In this document: positions 1 through 8,413 of the stretch, in pieces
How the letters are laid out: every line of letters starts with the position of its first letter
Numbering within the stretch: position 1 is the first letter of the stretch
From: CAWGJC01 sp965276665
GTDB lineage: Bacteria > Pseudomonadota > Alphaproteobacteria > Acetobacterales > Acetobacteraceae
Reading direction: 5' to 3'
Length of the DNA stretch: 64,000 bases
Assembly: GCA_965276665.1 (NCBI GenBank)
Contig: OZ255620.1
Coordinates: 3,534,001-3,598,000 of the forward strand
The notes under the pieces: model-generated
Told to the model about the DNA's origin: nothing
Seen by the model: the letters and a program-made list of their open reading frames with translations, nothing else
Databases searched by the model: none
Made by a program: the position numbers and the translations under genes

Positions 1-1351
1 GCCGCGGATCGTAGCGGCATTTTCCGCAGTAATCGCTCATCCGGTTGATATAGGCGCCGGACGCCGCATACGGCTTGGTCGCGATCCGGCCGCCATCGGC
101 ATGCTGACTCATGCCCACGACATTCGGCAGGGACACCCAGTCGACGGCATCCCAGAACATCGACATGTGCCAGCGATGCGCATCATACGGCCGCACGCCG
201 AGCAGCAGCATCAATTGGCCTAGCACCATCAGCCGCTGAATGTGATGCGCATAGGCATGCTCGGCGAGCTGCCTGACCGCGTGCCGCACGCAGCGCATCT
301 CGGTCTGCCCGGTCCAGAAAAACCGCGGCACCGGCAACTCGGCCCCAAGCGCATTGGCGCCGGCGAGATCCGGCATCATCCGCCAATAGACGCCGCGCAT
401 ATACTCGCGCCAGCCGATCACCTGGCGCACGAACCCCTCGACGGCATTCAGCGGCGCCGCCCCCGCCGCATAGGCGGCCAGCACCCGATCCACCACCTCG
501 CGCGGCGTCAGCATGTGCAGGTTGAGCGGTCCGGACAGAAGCGAATGGAACAGGAAAGGCTGGCCGGCCCGCATCGCATCCTGATAGCGCCCGAAATGCG
601 GGAGCCTCTGCTCGACGAAATCGTCGAGCAGAGCCAGCGCCTGGGCGCGCGTCACCGGCAAGGTGAAATCATCGAGCACGCCCGGCGCATCCGGATAGAG
701 GCGCGCCACCGTGCCGATCACCTCCCGCGTCACTTCATCGGGCGCGAACCGACGTGGCAGCGAGATCGCCGGACCGCCGACACGCGGCAGCTTCGCCCGG
801 TTCTCGCTGTCGTAGTTCCACGCACCGCCCGCTGGTCGTCCCTCATCGACCAGAATGCCGAGACGCCGCCGCATGCCACGATAGAAATTTTCCATCAGCA
901 TCGGCGCTGCATGATCAGCGAATTCGGCGAACTGGGCGGCATCGCACAGGAAATGCCGATCCTCGCGGATCTCCATCGGCAGACGGAGCGCACGCGCGGT
1001 CGCGACCAGATTCTCTCGCACGCGATAATCGCCAGGCTCCAGCACGATGAGCCGCTTCGGTCGCGCGGCCCGCACCACGCGTCTTATCTCGCCGGCGAAG
1101 GATCCCGCGTTCTTCGCATCGTCGATCGCGCTGTAAAGAACGGTCACGCCGTCTTCCCGCAACGCATCGCGGAAATGCCGCATCGCCGCGAAAAAGAACA
1201 CCAGGCGCACCCGGTTCTGCGGCGGATTCTCGGCCTCCTCGCGAACCTCCATCTGCAGCACCGCATCCTGGGCCCGATCGAACCCGTCGAACGCCGCGGA
1301 TCTCGCGTCGAGCTGATCGCCTAGGACGAGGATGAGGTTTCGGGGGGGCAT
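1..1351 (-). CDS. Cryptochrome/photolyase-related protein, FeS-BCP type (3' end beyond window)
   Basis: Deduced by reading the minus strand from the ATG at 1351; about 450 codons are present and the gene runs off the left edge. It begins MPPRNLILVLGDQLDARS, the usual start of the photolyase-related (DPRP, PF04244) family. Further in it shows QPFLFHSLLSGPLNLHMLTP, IGWREYMRGVYW, and near the edge ASGAYINRMSDYCGKCRY, which holds two of the cysteines that bind the 4Fe-4S cluster in this family. Known members are FAD-dependent 6-4 photolyases or photoreceptors; repair activity here is inferred. The start follows a hairpin at 1366-1392. The family is sure, the exact role is not. Confidence 0.88.
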   Translation of the reverse strand, partial: MPPRNLILVLGDQLDARSAAFDGFDRAQDAVLQMEVREEAENPPQNRVRLVFFFAAMRHFRDALREDGVTVLYSAIDDAKNAGSFAGEIRRVVRAARPKRLIVLEPGDYRVRENLVATARALRLPMEIREDRHFLCDAAQFAEFADHAAPMLMENFYRGMRRRLGILVDEGRPAGGAWNYDSENRAKLPRVGGPAISLPRRFAPDEVTREVIGTVARLYPDAPGVLDDFTLPVTRAQALALLDDFVEQRLPHFGRYQDAMRAGQPFLFHSLLSGPLNLHMLTPREVVDRVLAAYAAGAAPLNAVEGFVRQVIGWREYMRGVYWRMMPDLAGANALGAELPVPRFFWTGQTEMRCVRHAVRQLAEHAYAHHIQRLMVLGQLMLLLGVRPYDAHRWHMSMFWDAVDWVSLPNVVGMSQHADGGRIATKPYAASGAYINRMSDYCGKCRYDPR

Positions 1352-1365
1352 GGGGTCGCTTTCAA

Positions 1366-1392
1366 AAGGCCAGGGGCTCTGCCCCTGGCCTT
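1366..1392 (-). terminator. Intrinsic terminator-like hairpin after the peptide-binding protein gene
   Basis: Perfect 12-bp arms (AAGGCCAGGGGC / GCCCCTGGCCTT) with a 3-nt loop. Read on the minus strand, the hairpin lies just after the stop of the binding-protein gene (1400) and is followed by a short T run (TTTTGAAAG). The core CCAGGGGCNNNGCCCCTGG recurs inside the hairpin arrays at 33762-34000 and 38764-38930. Confidence 0.6.
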
Positions 1393-1399
1393 CAAATCC

Positions 1400-3046
1400 T
1401 CACTCCGAATGCCAAAGCTCGGCCTGTTGCGTGAACGGCTGCCCGGTGCCGCTCGGCGCGAAGCCTTGCAGCCATTTCGGTGTCGCCTGCGGGATGGCGC
1501 TGATGAACATCGGCAGCGCCGGCAGCTGGTCGGCGTAGATGTGCTGCATGTCCGACCAGGCGGCTTTCTGCTTCGCGGCGTCGAGGTCGGTTTCCGCGAT
1601 CTTGATGGCGGCGTCGAATTGCGGGTTGGAGAAGGCGACGAAATTGGCGCCCCCCCAGTTCTTCGCCTCGGTCGGGATCTGATCGGAGCCGAGCGTCAGC
1701 CGCGGGCTTTCGCCGACGAGGCTGGTCCAGGTGTACATCACCATGCCCGGGAAGGCGCGGTGTTTCGTGGTGGTCCCGAACAGCGTGCGCGACGGCTCGA
1801 AGCGCAGATTGACCTCGATGCAGTCCTGCTTCCATTGGCTCTGCATCACCGTCATCTCGAGCTCGTTGATCTTGAATCCGGTGGCGGAGAGAAATTCGAG
1901 CGAGAGGCGGTGGCCGTCCTTGTCGCGGCAGATGCCGTCCGGCCCGGGTGTCCATCCGGCCTCGGCCAGCAATTTCTTCGCGCCCGCGGGATCGAAATTG
2001 ACCACCGGCACTGTCGGGTCGAACTCAGGATTTTTCGGGCTGACGAAGCTCGTCGCGATCGGCTGCATGTTGTCGAACAGACGCTTGTCGATGGTGCTCC
2101 TGTCGATCGTCATCAGCAGCGCCCGCCGCACGCGGACATCCTGCAGGATCGGGTTGTCCTTCTGCAGGTCGATATGGCCGTAGGTGAGGCTCGGCGAGAA
2201 GGTGTAGTTGAACCGGTCAGGATATTGCCGCCGCAATTCGAGCACCTGGTCGAGCGTCAGATTGTTGTCGAGGTCGATGTCGCCGGAGAGCAGGTTCGCC
2301 TGCAGCGCCGCGGTGTCGCCGATGAAGCGCATCACCACGCGTTTGAAGCCGGGCTTCGTGCCGGTCCAATGCGGGTTCGGCTCCAGCACGATCTGCGACC
2401 CGGTCTGGTAGCTGGTGATGCGGTAGGGCCCGTCCCACAATCCCGGATTGGTCGGATCGCGGTTGAATTCCGTGGTGTTGATGTAGTCGCCGGGCTTCGT
2501 CGCCTTGGCGTAGATCGGGCCTTCGACGTGTTCGGGCAGGATCTGGTCCCATTGCGCGTAGGAGACGAGCGTGCCGGGCAGGTGCAGCACGGCGGTATGA
2601 TCGTCGATCACGTCGACCGTGCTGGCGCGCGACCAGGCATTCGGGTTGCTGAACCCGTCATTCGGATCGCGCCCGGCTTTCCAGGTGAAGGCGAGATCGC
2701 GCGCGGTCACCGGCGTGCCGTCCGCCCATTCGAGATCGGGCTTCAGCTTGATCGTCACCGCCATCCCGTTGCCCTCGAGCTTCGCGAGCCCGTTGGCGAG
2801 CGTCGGCACCTCGGTGCAGAGCAGGCAGATGAGGTTGTTGTCGCGGTCGTAGGTCGTGATGGTGCGGATGCCGAAGCCAAGCACGTAATTCTTGATCAGC
2901 AGCGCGTCGATCGACGGATGCAGGCTGGCGGGGAATTCCGCGATGCCGATGATCAGGTCGTCCTTCGCCGCCGCCTGGCGCTGCAGGCCGAGCAGCAGGA
3001 CCACGCCAAGGAGCGCGGCCGGCAGGGAAAAGCGCAGTCGCGTCAT
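1400..3046 (-). CDS. Peptide/nickel-type ABC transporter substrate-binding protein (SBP_bac_5)
   Basis: 548 aa from the ATG at 3046 (MTRLRFSLPAALLGVVLLLG...QAAAKDDL), chosen because it gives a clean Sec signal peptide; longer in-frame starts lack one. The mature part shows the family's landmarks: KLKPDLEWADGTPVTARDLAFTW, WDGPYRITSYQTG, and DVRVRRALLMTIDR. Such proteins capture peptides or other small solutes in the periplasm and hand them to a DppBC-type permease. No permease or ATPase gene adjoins it, so this is an orphan binding protein. It is divergent from the MFS gene at 3148. The ligand cannot be read from sequence. Confidence 0.9.
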   Translation of the reverse strand: MTRLRFSLPAALLGVVLLLGLQRQAAAKDDLIIGIAEFPASLHPSIDALLIKNYVLGFGIRTITTYDRDNNLICLLCTEVPTLANGLAKLEGNGMAVTIKLKPDLEWADGTPVTARDLAFTWKAGRDPNDGFSNPNAWSRASTVDVIDDHTAVLHLPGTLVSYAQWDQILPEHVEGPIYAKATKPGDYINTTEFNRDPTNPGLWDGPYRITSYQTGSQIVLEPNPHWTGTKPGFKRVVMRFIGDTAALQANLLSGDIDLDNNLTLDQVLELRRQYPDRFNYTFSPSLTYGHIDLQKDNPILQDVRVRRALLMTIDRSTIDKRLFDNMQPIATSFVSPKNPEFDPTVPVVNFDPAGAKKLLAEAGWTPGPDGICRDKDGHRLSLEFLSATGFKINELEMTVMQSQWKQDCIEVNLRFEPSRTLFGTTTKHRAFPGMVMYTWTSLVGESPRLTLGSDQIPTEAKNWGGANFVAFSNPQFDAAIKIAETDLDAAKQKAAWSDMQHIYADQLPALPMFISAIPQATPKWLQGFAPSGTGQPFTQQAELWHSE

Positions 3047-3147
3047 GTGGTTCGGCCCCGGCATTTTTTGCCAGGGTAGCATGCGGCAGCATCGCGGCGT
3101 CCGTCCATCCCCGCAACCATTGCGGGCCGCTCTCCGTTGGCGCACGC

Positions 3148-4620
3148 ATGACAGCAGCCATCGCGACCGCCGCGGCCAGTCCGGCCGATGAGGGGCGGAC
3201 CTTCGAGACCGACGTTCCGGCCCGGCTCGACAGGCTGCCCTTCGCGCGCTTCCACTGGCTGGTGGTGATCGCGCTCGGCATCACCTGGATCCTGGACGGG
3301 CTCGAGGTGACGCTGGTCGGCTCGCTCTCCGGGGCGATGACCGAGAAGAGCGGCGGCATCGGCCTGACCGGCGCCGAGATCGGTCAGGCGGCGAGCGCCT
3401 ATCTCGCAGGAGCGGTGATCGGCGCTCTGTTCTTCGGCTGGCTCACCGACCGGCTCGGGCGGAAGAAGCTCTTCACCATCACGGTGCTGGTCTATCTCGT
3501 CGCCACCATCGCCTCCGGGCTGGCCTGGAATTTCTGGTCCTTCGCGCTGTTCCGGATGATCACCGGGGCGGGGATCGGCGGCGAGTACGCGGCGGTGAAC
3601 GCGACCATCCAGGAGCTGATCCCGGCGCGCAAGCGCGGCTTCACCGACCTGGTGATCAACGGCAGTTTCTGGGTGGGGGCGGCGGCCGGCGCGCTCGGCG
3701 CGCTGGTGGCGCTCGATCCGCATGTCATCTCCCCGGCGCTCGGCTGGCGAATCGCGTTCCTGATCGGCGGCGTGATCGGTTTCGTCGTGCTGCTGCTGCG
3801 CCGCTTCATCCCGGAAAGCCCGCGCTGGCTGATGACGCATGGGGAGCCGGACCAGGCGAGCGAGATCGTCGGCCAGATCGAGGAGAGGGTGCGGAAGGAG
3901 ACCGGCGCCGAGCTGCCGCCGGTGCCGGGCGAGAAGCTTCGCCTCCGCGTGCATCATGGCGGCTGGTTCCTGGCGAGCCTGCGTGCGCTTTTCGGCACCT
4001 ACAGGAAGCGGACGGTCCTGGGCGTCGCGCTGATGGGCGCGCAGGCCTTCTGCTACAATGCGGTCTTCTTCACCTATGCGCTGATCCTGGTCCGCTTCTA
4101 CCAGGTGCCGTCGGGGCGGGTCGGGCTGTTCATGCTGCCCTTCGCGCTCGGGAATTTCCTTGGGCCGCTGCTGCTCGGACGGCTCTTCGACACGCTCGGG
4201 CGCAAGACGATGATCGTCGCAACCTATGGGCTCTCCGGCATCCTGATGGCGGGAGTCGGCGTCCTGTTCGCCGCCGGCACGCTTGATGCGACGCAGCAAA
4301 CGCTGGCGTGGAGCGTCATCTTCTTCTTTGCCTCCGCCGCCGCCTCCTCGGCCTATCTGACGGTGGGGGAGAACTTCCCGCTCGAGGTGCGGGCGGTGGC
4401 GATCGCGGTATTCTATGCCCTCGGCACCGGGATCGGCGGGGTGGCCGGCCCGGCGCTGTTCGGCGCGCTGATCGAGAGCGGGTCCCGGGGGGAAATTCTC
4501 TGGGGCTATCTGCTCGGCGGTGGGCTGATGGTGCTGGCGGCGGTGGTGGCGGCGTTTCTGGTGGTCAAGGCCGAGCGACGATCGCTGGAAGATGTCGCAC
4601 CCCCCTTGTCGAGCGCTTGA
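3148..4620 (+). CDS. MFS transporter, sugar/aromatic-acid:H+ symporter type
   Basis: 490 aa with about 12 hydrophobic segments. The loop after TM2 carries the MFS signature GWLTDRLGRKKLF (about residues 95-107), repeated in the second half as GRLFDTLGRKTM. IGGEYAAVNATIQELIPARKRG is typical of the metabolite:H+ symporter and sugar porter groups. The first ~30 residues are cytoplasmic. It acts in the inner membrane, importing a small organic solute with protons; the substrate is unknown. Start at the ATG at 3148, divergent from the binding-protein gene ending its 5' side at 3046, with a ~100-bp shared promoter region. Followed by csbD in the same direction. Confidence 0.88.
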   Translation: MTAAIATAAASPADEGRTFETDVPARLDRLPFARFHWLVVIALGITWILDGLEVTLVGSLSGAMTEKSGGIGLTGAEIGQAASAYLAGAVIGALFFGWLTDRLGRKKLFTITVLVYLVATIASGLAWNFWSFALFRMITGAGIGGEYAAVNATIQELIPARKRGFTDLVINGSFWVGAAAGALGALVALDPHVISPALGWRIAFLIGGVIGFVVLLLRRFIPESPRWLMTHGEPDQASEIVGQIEERVRKETGAELPPVPGEKLRLRVHHGGWFLASLRALFGTYRKRTVLGVALMGAQAFCYNAVFFTYALILVRFYQVPSGRVGLFMLPFALGNFLGPLLLGRLFDTLGRKTMIVATYGLSGILMAGVGVLFAAGTLDATQQTLAWSVIFFFASAAASSAYLTVGENFPLEVRAVAIAVFYALGTGIGGVAGPALFGALIESGSRGEILWGYLLGGGLMVLAAVVAAFLVVKAERRSLEDVAPPLSSA

Positions 4621-4691
4621 AACCTCTTCCGGGGCGGTCCGTTGAGATCGCTGTGGCGGCCGATGGCCGGCACGAGACAAGGAGATGGATC

Positions 4692-4877
4692 ATGGACAAG
4701 GATCGCGTCGAAGGCGTTGGCCACCAGGTCAAGGGTGCGGTCAAGGAGGCCGCCGGCAAGGTGACCGGCGACACCAAGATGCAGGCCGAGGGCAAGGGCG
4801 AGAAGGCTGCCGGCAAAGTCCAGAACACCGTGGGCGGTGCGAAGGATGCAGTGCGCGACGCTGCGGATAAGCACTGA
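4692..4877 (+). CDS. CsbD family stress protein
   Basis: 61 aa starting MDKDRVEGVGHQVKGAVKEA, with the repeated KGxxKEAAGKVTGD...AEGKGEKAAGK pattern of the CsbD family (PF05532). These are small, hydrophilic, abundant proteins induced by general stress; the molecular role is unknown. An ACAAGGAGATGGATC segment just before the ATG is a good ribosome-binding site. It lies 71 bp after the MFS gene and is followed by a strong hairpin at 4896. Confidence 0.9.
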   Translation: MDKDRVEGVGHQVKGAVKEAAGKVTGDTKMQAEGKGEKAAGKVQNTVGGAKDAVRDAADKH

Positions 4878-4895
4878 CACCTACTCCACGATGAG

Positions 4896-4925
4896 GCGAG
4901 GGCGCCGCCAAGGCGGCGCCCTCGC
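4896..4925 (+). terminator. Strong GC-rich hairpin after csbD
   Basis: GCGAGGGCGCCGCC / GGCGGCGCCCTCGC, perfect 14-bp arms separated by AA. It lies 19 bp after the csbD stop. No T run follows, so termination here is inferred from position and stability. Confidence 0.55.
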
Positions 4926-4956
4926 CATGTTCGGCGCCCAGCGCCATAGTAACGGC

Positions 4957-5454
4957 ATGCGAGCAGCGCTGATTGTGGATGCCGGGGCTTATCGTGATGC
5001 GATGGCGCGCCTGGGCGCGGCGGTGAGCGTGATCACCTCCGATGGTCCGGCCGGCCGCTGCGGTTTCACCGCGTCCGCCGTGTGCAGCGTCACCGCCGAC
5101 CCGCCGACCCTCCTGGTCTGCATGAACCGCAACAGCCGGTGGAACGAGGATTTCAAGCGAAACGGAGTGCTGTGCGTGAACGTGCTTGCGGCGACGCAGG
5201 AGCACTTCTCGGCGCGCTTCGCCGAAATGCTCGACATGGAAACCCGGTTCGCCGCCGGCCACTGGATCACGCTCGAGACTGGCAGCCCCGTGCTGCAGGA
5301 TGCGGTCGTTTCCTTCGACTGCCGGATTGTCCAAGTTGCCGAAGTCGGCACCCACAGCGTCTTGTTCGGAGAGGTGGCAGCCATTCAATCCAACCCCGTC
5401 AGCCAAGGCCTGATCTATTTCGGCCGCGCCTATCACCGAATCGGCCTCCCCTGA
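4957..5454 (+). CDS. Flavin reductase (DIM6/NTAB family)
   Basis: 165 aa from the ATG at 4957. An upstream in-frame ATG at 4927 abuts the csbD hairpin and is less likely. The pattern YRDAMARLGAAVSVITSD, GFTASAVCSVTADPPTLLVCMNRNS, VLCVNVLA and VLFGEVAAI is that of HpaC/RutF-type short-chain flavin reductases, which reduce FMN/FAD with NAD(P)H to feed a partner monooxygenase. No monooxygenase gene adjoins it. Length and motifs fit an intact enzyme. It is followed 43 bp later by tRNA-Lys on the same strand. Confidence 0.88.
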   Translation: MRAALIVDAGAYRDAMARLGAAVSVITSDGPAGRCGFTASAVCSVTADPPTLLVCMNRNSRWNEDFKRNGVLCVNVLAATQEHFSARFAEMLDMETRFAAGHWITLETGSPVLQDAVVSFDCRIVQVAEVGTHSVLFGEVAAIQSNPVSQGLIYFGRAYHRIGLP

Positions 5455-5497
5455 CCCTTTCCAACCCAGCAGACGCTTGCTATACGCCCCACGCGGC

Positions 5498-5573
<76 letters not shown>

Positions 5574-5754
5574 TAACTTCAATGACTTAGGAGAGGCGGT
5601 CAGCCAAGGAGCTCGGAACTGTCCGCATGGTGTCCGCACGGGTCGGTCGGATCGTAACCGATGGACGTCCAGCTCCAAAAAGGTTCAGCACTGGCCGCCT
5701 TGGTGAATTGCTGACCACCCACGGAAGCAGAAGATGGAGCCGATGGCAGTTAAC

Positions 5755-6340
5755 TAAAGCTTCATAGGACCGTGGTACGCCCATGTGACCGCAATCGCGC
5801 TGTGTACCTACCTCATGGTCAGTGCTGTGACAGCCATAGGCAGCTGTCAGGCTCGGCCTACCCGACTGCCCGATGGGAGTGCGCCTGTTCAGCATCCCAT
5901 ACGCTTCCATGCAGCTACTATACCCAAGAGCCAGACTATCCTGGTGCGATGCATCTTTGATCCTGTCGAAGCCATCGCCCGCCATCAAATTGAGCCCGGC
6001 GACATCATCTTGTTCTGCGGCCCAAAGACTTGGCCGTTAATTGGATAAAGCGCCTGGTCGGAATGCCTGGTGACCAGATTCAAATTACCCGCGGTCACCT
6101 AATTATCAACAGCAAGCCAGTCCTCGAAATGGCGAGCGGCGCACTTGTCATGGAGCGCTGCCTAACAAGAATACGTATAACATAATTCGCATGGACGAAA
6201 CCGCCAGCATCGAGAGCACGCCTGTTTCACCGTGCCGCCTGAAAACGTCTTCGTTCTCGGTGACAACCGGGAGGAAAGTGCCGATAGCCGCGTCCCAGGA
6301 TACTTTGGTTATGTCCCGATCGAGAACATCATCGCCGTAT
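5755..6340 (+). pseudogene. Decayed signal peptidase I (LepB-like) gene, several frameshifts
   Basis: Pieces of one S26 signal peptidase can be read in order but in different frames. They are an N-terminal hydrophobic stretch (VTAIALCTYLMVSAVTAIGS, frame of 5785), the catalytic-serine box SIPYASMQ (5891, second frame), EPGDIILFCGPK (5989), the catalytic-lysine box VNWIKRLVGMPGDQIQI (6036, third frame), LPNKNTYNIIRMDETA (6158), and the C-terminal box VPPENVFVLGDNREESADSRVP followed by GYVPIENIIA (from 6232). At least four frameshifts separate these boxes, so no functional enzyme can be made. The segment is visibly more AT-rich than its neighbours. Its place 180 bp after tRNA-Lys and before two insertion sequences suggests imported DNA in decay. 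The family call is strong; the limits are approximate. Confidence 0.82.
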
Positions 6341-6618
6341 GCAGACAACATCATAGCTGTGACCCTAAACCGTGTGGCAATTTCTGCTCGCGATGTGTCG
6401 GCACTTCGATGTGTCGGTACTTCCAAGTCTTCCTGCATCAAGTTTGAACCCGGATCCAGGAAAGCGTTCGGAGCAGATTGGGGCTGCCCTGTTTAATTCG
6501 CAGCCAGTTTTCTTCAGTTTCCTCTGACAACACGGCTCTGCTTCTGGTCTCAAAACGCAGAATAGATGGCACATGCTGAGGGACGAACAGTCCAAAATCG
6601 CTTCAAGGTTGGTCGCTA
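6341..6618. other. Non-coding remnant before the IS5 element
   Basis: 278 bp of comparatively AT-rich sequence with no convincing reading frame, RNA or repeat. It continues the foreign-looking composition of the lepB pseudogene and ends at the left inverted repeat of the IS5-family element. Confidence 0.4.
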
Positions 6619-7486
6619 GAGGGTGTTATGTACTTCGGCGAGGCTTGGCGCTAATGGAGATGGATGTCTCTCGCGCCGTCTCGAAAGCCCTATCCGTCTG
6701 ATGTCAGCGACGAGGAATGGTCGCTGGTTGTGTCTTATCTGACGCTGATGACGGAGGCGGCCCCGCAGCGTAATCACTCGATGCGGGAGTTGTTGAACGC
6801 TCTGCGCTACGTGATCCGCTACGGCATTGCCTGGCGCGCCATGCCGAACGATTTCCCACCTTGGTCGGCGGTGTATCAGCAGTCTCAGCGCTGGCTGGCG
6901 GCGGGATGTTTCGAGACGCTGGCGCAGGACTTGCGGGCGTTGCTACGCCTGGCCACCGGCCGGCGGGAAGAGCCAAGTGCTGCAATCATCGACAGCCGCA
7001 CCCTGCGCTCGACGCCGGAGAGCGGCACCCGCGCCGGCTACGACGGCGCCAAGCGCAAGCGTGGGTCGAAGGTGCATATGGCAGTGGACACGCTCGGTCA
7101 CCTGCTCGCCTTGCACGTCACACCGGCCGATGTCGGTGACCGGGCTGCGGTCGCGCGTCTTGCCGCCGAGATCCAGGACGCCACCGGCGACAGCGTCAGT
7201 CTTGCTTATGTCGACCAGGGCTACACCGGCGAGGCCGCGGCAAAGGCGACCGCGCCCGAAGGCATCGAGCTGCACGTCGTCAAACTACCGGAGGCAAAGC
7301 GCGGTCTCGTCCTGCTGCCCCGACGCTGGGTCGTCGAAAGATCCTTTGCCTGGGCCACACGCTGCCGTCGGCTGGTCAAGGATTACGAGCGCTACGCCGC
7401 CACGCTCGCAGGCTTTCACGTAATCGCCTTCGTCGGATACATGCTCAAGCAGGCCGCAGACCTGATGAAAAGTGCATAACACCCTC
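6619..7486 (+). mobile_element. IS5-family insertion sequence, complete
   Basis: 868 bp bounded by perfect 12-bp inverted repeats GAGGGTGTTATG (6619-6630) and CATAACACCCTC (7475-7486), extendable to 13 bp with flanking A/T. It contains a single intact transposase gene. The flanks (GCTA on the left, TTTA on the right) give no clear target duplication, so one end has probably been rearranged. Four bases separate it from the IS21 element. Confidence 0.85.
6664..7479 (+). CDS. IS5-family transposase (DDE)
   Basis: 271 aa. The N-terminal part (YPSDVSDEEWSLV, ALRYVIRYGIAWRAMP, WSAVYQQSQRW) is the DUF4096-type domain of IS5 transposases. The catalytic triad is visible as D110 (IIDSRTLRST), D184 (YVDQGYTGE) and E225 (WVVERSFAW). 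The frame is uninterrupted and the stop lies inside the right inverted repeat, as in compact IS5 members. It is likely active or only recently silenced. Confidence 0.93.
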   Translation: MSLAPSRKPYPSDVSDEEWSLVVSYLTLMTEAAPQRNHSMRELLNALRYVIRYGIAWRAMPNDFPPWSAVYQQSQRWLAAGCFETLAQDLRALLRLATGRREEPSAAIIDSRTLRSTPESGTRAGYDGAKRKRGSKVHMAVDTLGHLLALHVTPADVGDRAAVARLAAEIQDATGDSVSLAYVDQGYTGEAAAKATAPEGIELHVVKLPEAKRGLVLLPRRWVVERSFAWATRCRRLVKDYERYAATLAGFHVIAFVGYMLKQAADLMKSA

Positions 7487-7681
7487 TTTATGTCAATCGG
7501 CGCGGAAACGGGCCTCTCTATCGGCGTGCAAAAGGGACCCCTTTGTTTGGGCTTGTGCCTGTAGTCCATAGGGGGGACCCGCGCGCCGCGGAGCGCCCTT
7601 TAAAGAGGCTGGTGGAGCGGCGCGTGGGGGGTTCCTGTGGGCCCACCGGTGCAAGCCCGGGGGTGGGGTCTGGGGAGGGGG

Positions 7682-8413
7682 TCAGGCGCGGTTTTTGAAG
7701 CGCCAGCTCTCGTTGCCGGTCTCGACGATGTCGCAGTGATGGGTGAGACGATCGAGCAGCGCGGTCGTCATCTTGGCGTCGCCGAACACGGTAGGCCATT
7801 CGCCAAAGGCCAGGTTGGTGGTGACGATCACCGAGGTCTGTTCGTAGAGGCGGCTGATCAGATGGAACAGCAGCTGATCGCCGGATTGGGCAAATGGCAG
7901 GTAACCCAGTTCGTCGAGCACCACGAAATCCATCCGGCAGAGATAGTCCGCCATTCGACCCTGACGGCCGGCGCGTCCCTCCGCCTCGAGCCGGTTGACC
8001 AGATCGACGACGGTGAAGAACCGGCCGCGGGCGCCGTCGCGGATGCAGGCGCGCGCGATGGCGATCGCAAGATGGGTCTTGCCGGTGCCGGTGCCGCCGA
8101 TCAGCACGACGTTGCGCTGATGCGCCAGGAATTCGGCGCCGGCGAGCTCACGCACCAGCGTCTCGTTGATCGGCGTGCCGTCAAAGGCGAAGTCGTCGAC
8201 GTCCTTGGCCAGCGGCAGCTTGGCGATGGTGATCTGGTAGCGGATCGAGCGCGCCTGCTTCTCGGTGATCTCGGCCGTCAGCAGATCGCCGACGATGCGG
8301 GCAGGCTCATGCTGGCGCTTCACCGCGGTGCCGATGATCTCGTCATAGGCGGCCTTCATGCCATAGAGCTTCAGATCCGCCATGGCGGTCAGGATCTCGG
8401 ATCTTTCTATCAA
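7682..8413 (-). CDS. istB: IS21-family helper ATPase IstB
   Basis: 243 aa. AAA+ ATPase of the DnaC/IstB group with Walker A GGTGTGKT (about residues 105-112) and Walker B DFVVLDEL, preceded by the family's LKLYGMKAAYDEII start. It assists the IstA transposase in target selection. The TTG start at 8413 overlaps the istA stop by 4 bp (TTGA), giving translational coupling; an internal ATG (MADLKLYG) is the alternative start. Confidence 0.92.
   Translation of the reverse strand: MIERSEILTAMADLKLYGMKAAYDEIIGTAVKRQHEPARIVGDLLTAEITEKQARSIRYQITIAKLPLAKDVDDFAFDGTPINETLVRELAGAEFLAHQRNVVLIGGTGTGKTHLAIAIARACIRDGARGRFFTVVDLVNRLEAEGRAGRQGRMADYLCRMDFVVLDELGYLPFAQSGDQLLFHLISRLYEQTSVIVTTNLAFGEWPTVFGDAKMTTALLDRLTHHCDIVETGNESWRFKNRA

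Noticed and set aside
242..1324. Plus-strand frame of 360 codons
   Set aside because: It is the antisense of the photolyase-related gene, which has clear family motifs.
3043..4680. Long minus-strand frame over the MFS gene
   Set aside because: Composition is Arg/Gln/His-rich and no family is visible; the plus strand encodes a clear 12-helix transporter.
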